Source of the DNA: CAYWEP01 sp964608945 | GTDB lineage: Bacteria > Patescibacteriota > Microgenomatia > Levybacterales > UBA12049 | Direction of reading: 5' to 3' | Assembly (NCBI GenBank): GCA_964608945.1 | Contig: CAZSQB010000023.1 | Coordinates: forward strand, 1 to 13,549 | Length of the DNA stretch: 13,549 nucleotides | In this document: positions 13,460 to 13,549 of the stretch, piece by piece | Numbering within the stretch: the stretch's first letter is position 1 | Layout: every line of letters starts with the position of its first letter | The notes under the pieces: generated by a model | Seen by the model: only the letters and a program-made list of their open reading frames with translations | Told to the model about the DNA's origin: nothing | Database searches by the model: none | Position numbers and translations under genes: made by a program

Positions 13460-13485
13460 AGTCTAATAATCTGAATCATTAGACT
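13460..13485. promoter_or_regulatory. Palindrome at the 5' end of the winged-helix gene (operator-like)
   Basis: AGTCTAATAAT-CTGA-ATCATTAGACT: 11-bp arms with one mismatch around a 4-base loop. On the minus strand it lies immediately before the possible ATT start and contains the alternative ATG. Its half-sites match the perfect palindrome at 7761-7788 (TCTAATGAT-N4-ATCATTAGA) at 17 of 18 positions with the same spacer length. No T-run follows in either direction. The sequence from 13486 to the window end contains only a weak direct repeat of TTGCAAT. Confidence 0.55.
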
Positions 13486-13549
13486 CTTCTCTTTTGGTTT
13501 AATTAGGAATCGTGTTGCAATAATTCGGAGTTTGTAGCGTCGTTGCAAT

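Noticed and set aside
13442..13479. Programmed -1 frameshift in the winged-helix gene
   Set aside because: No slippery heptamer of the X XXY YYZ type is seen before the TAG of the ATG frame; an indel or alternative start is simpler.
13511..13549. Direct repeat of CGT(G)TTGCAAT as possible iterons or a CRISPR edge
   Set aside because: Only two short copies at the window edge, spacing not informative, no further repeats visible.
1..13549. Alternative genetic code with TGA read as an amino acid (as in some Gracilibacteria)
   Set aside because: Several genes end in TGA exactly at family-typical lengths and at ATGA junctions, so TGA is a stop here.

Overview
The window looks like chromosomal DNA from an uncultivated bacterium with moderate-to-low GC. 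Bacterial promoters, Shine-Dalgarno sites and TGA stop codons point to the standard bacterial code. Compact gene packing, a minimal SUF system with a very short SufD, a delta-less 2-oxoacid:ferredoxin oxidoreductase and dispersed AT-rich palindromic repeats would fit a Patescibacteria/CPR-type genome, possibly a Magasanikbacteria-like Parcubacterium. That placement is an inference and is weak. I see no rRNA, tRNA, CRISPR array, phage gene or transposase.

Left part (21-2625, minus strand): three genes joined by ATGA stop/start overlaps, transcribed in the order PIG-L-type deacetylase, WbqC-family protein, membrane-anchored GH18 glycosidase. This looks like a cell-envelope glycan operon. A 116-bp divergent promoter region (2626-2741) separates it from the rest. 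That region holds a perfect TGACTT-N9-AAGTCA inverted repeat overlapping the likely -35 boxes of both directions, a good operator candidate for the Rrf2 regulator encoded next to it.

Middle part (2742-10208, plus strand): an iron-sulfur assembly cluster in the order rrf2, sufC, sufB, Nudix hydrolase, mini-sufD, sufS, a nucleoside-deoxyribosyltransferase-like protein, a histidine phosphatase, a P-loop kinase, sufU, ferredoxin. SufBC with short SufD form the scaffold, SufS supplies sulfur and SufU is the expected sulfur acceptor. Four genes resembling nucleotide or phosphometabolite enzymes are embedded in the cluster. Two AT-rich repeats have altered coding sequence here: one supplies the 3' end of rrf2 and the leader of sufC, the other sits in frame inside sufC.

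Right part (10209-13549): a promoter with a perfect TATAAT precedes korA and korB, whose product would use the neighbouring ferredoxin as electron carrier. A 53-bp TGTCAT...ATGACA hairpin repeat lies between korA and korB, and a larger nested inverted-repeat element follows korB. At the edge, on the minus strand, is a PhoB/OmpR-type winged-helix DNA-binding domain with no standard in-frame start. The palindrome at its 5' end shares 17 of 18 half-site bases with a perfect 28-bp palindrome at the end of sufS. This pairing of an apparent regulator with a two-site operator-like motif is the most unusual signal in the window.
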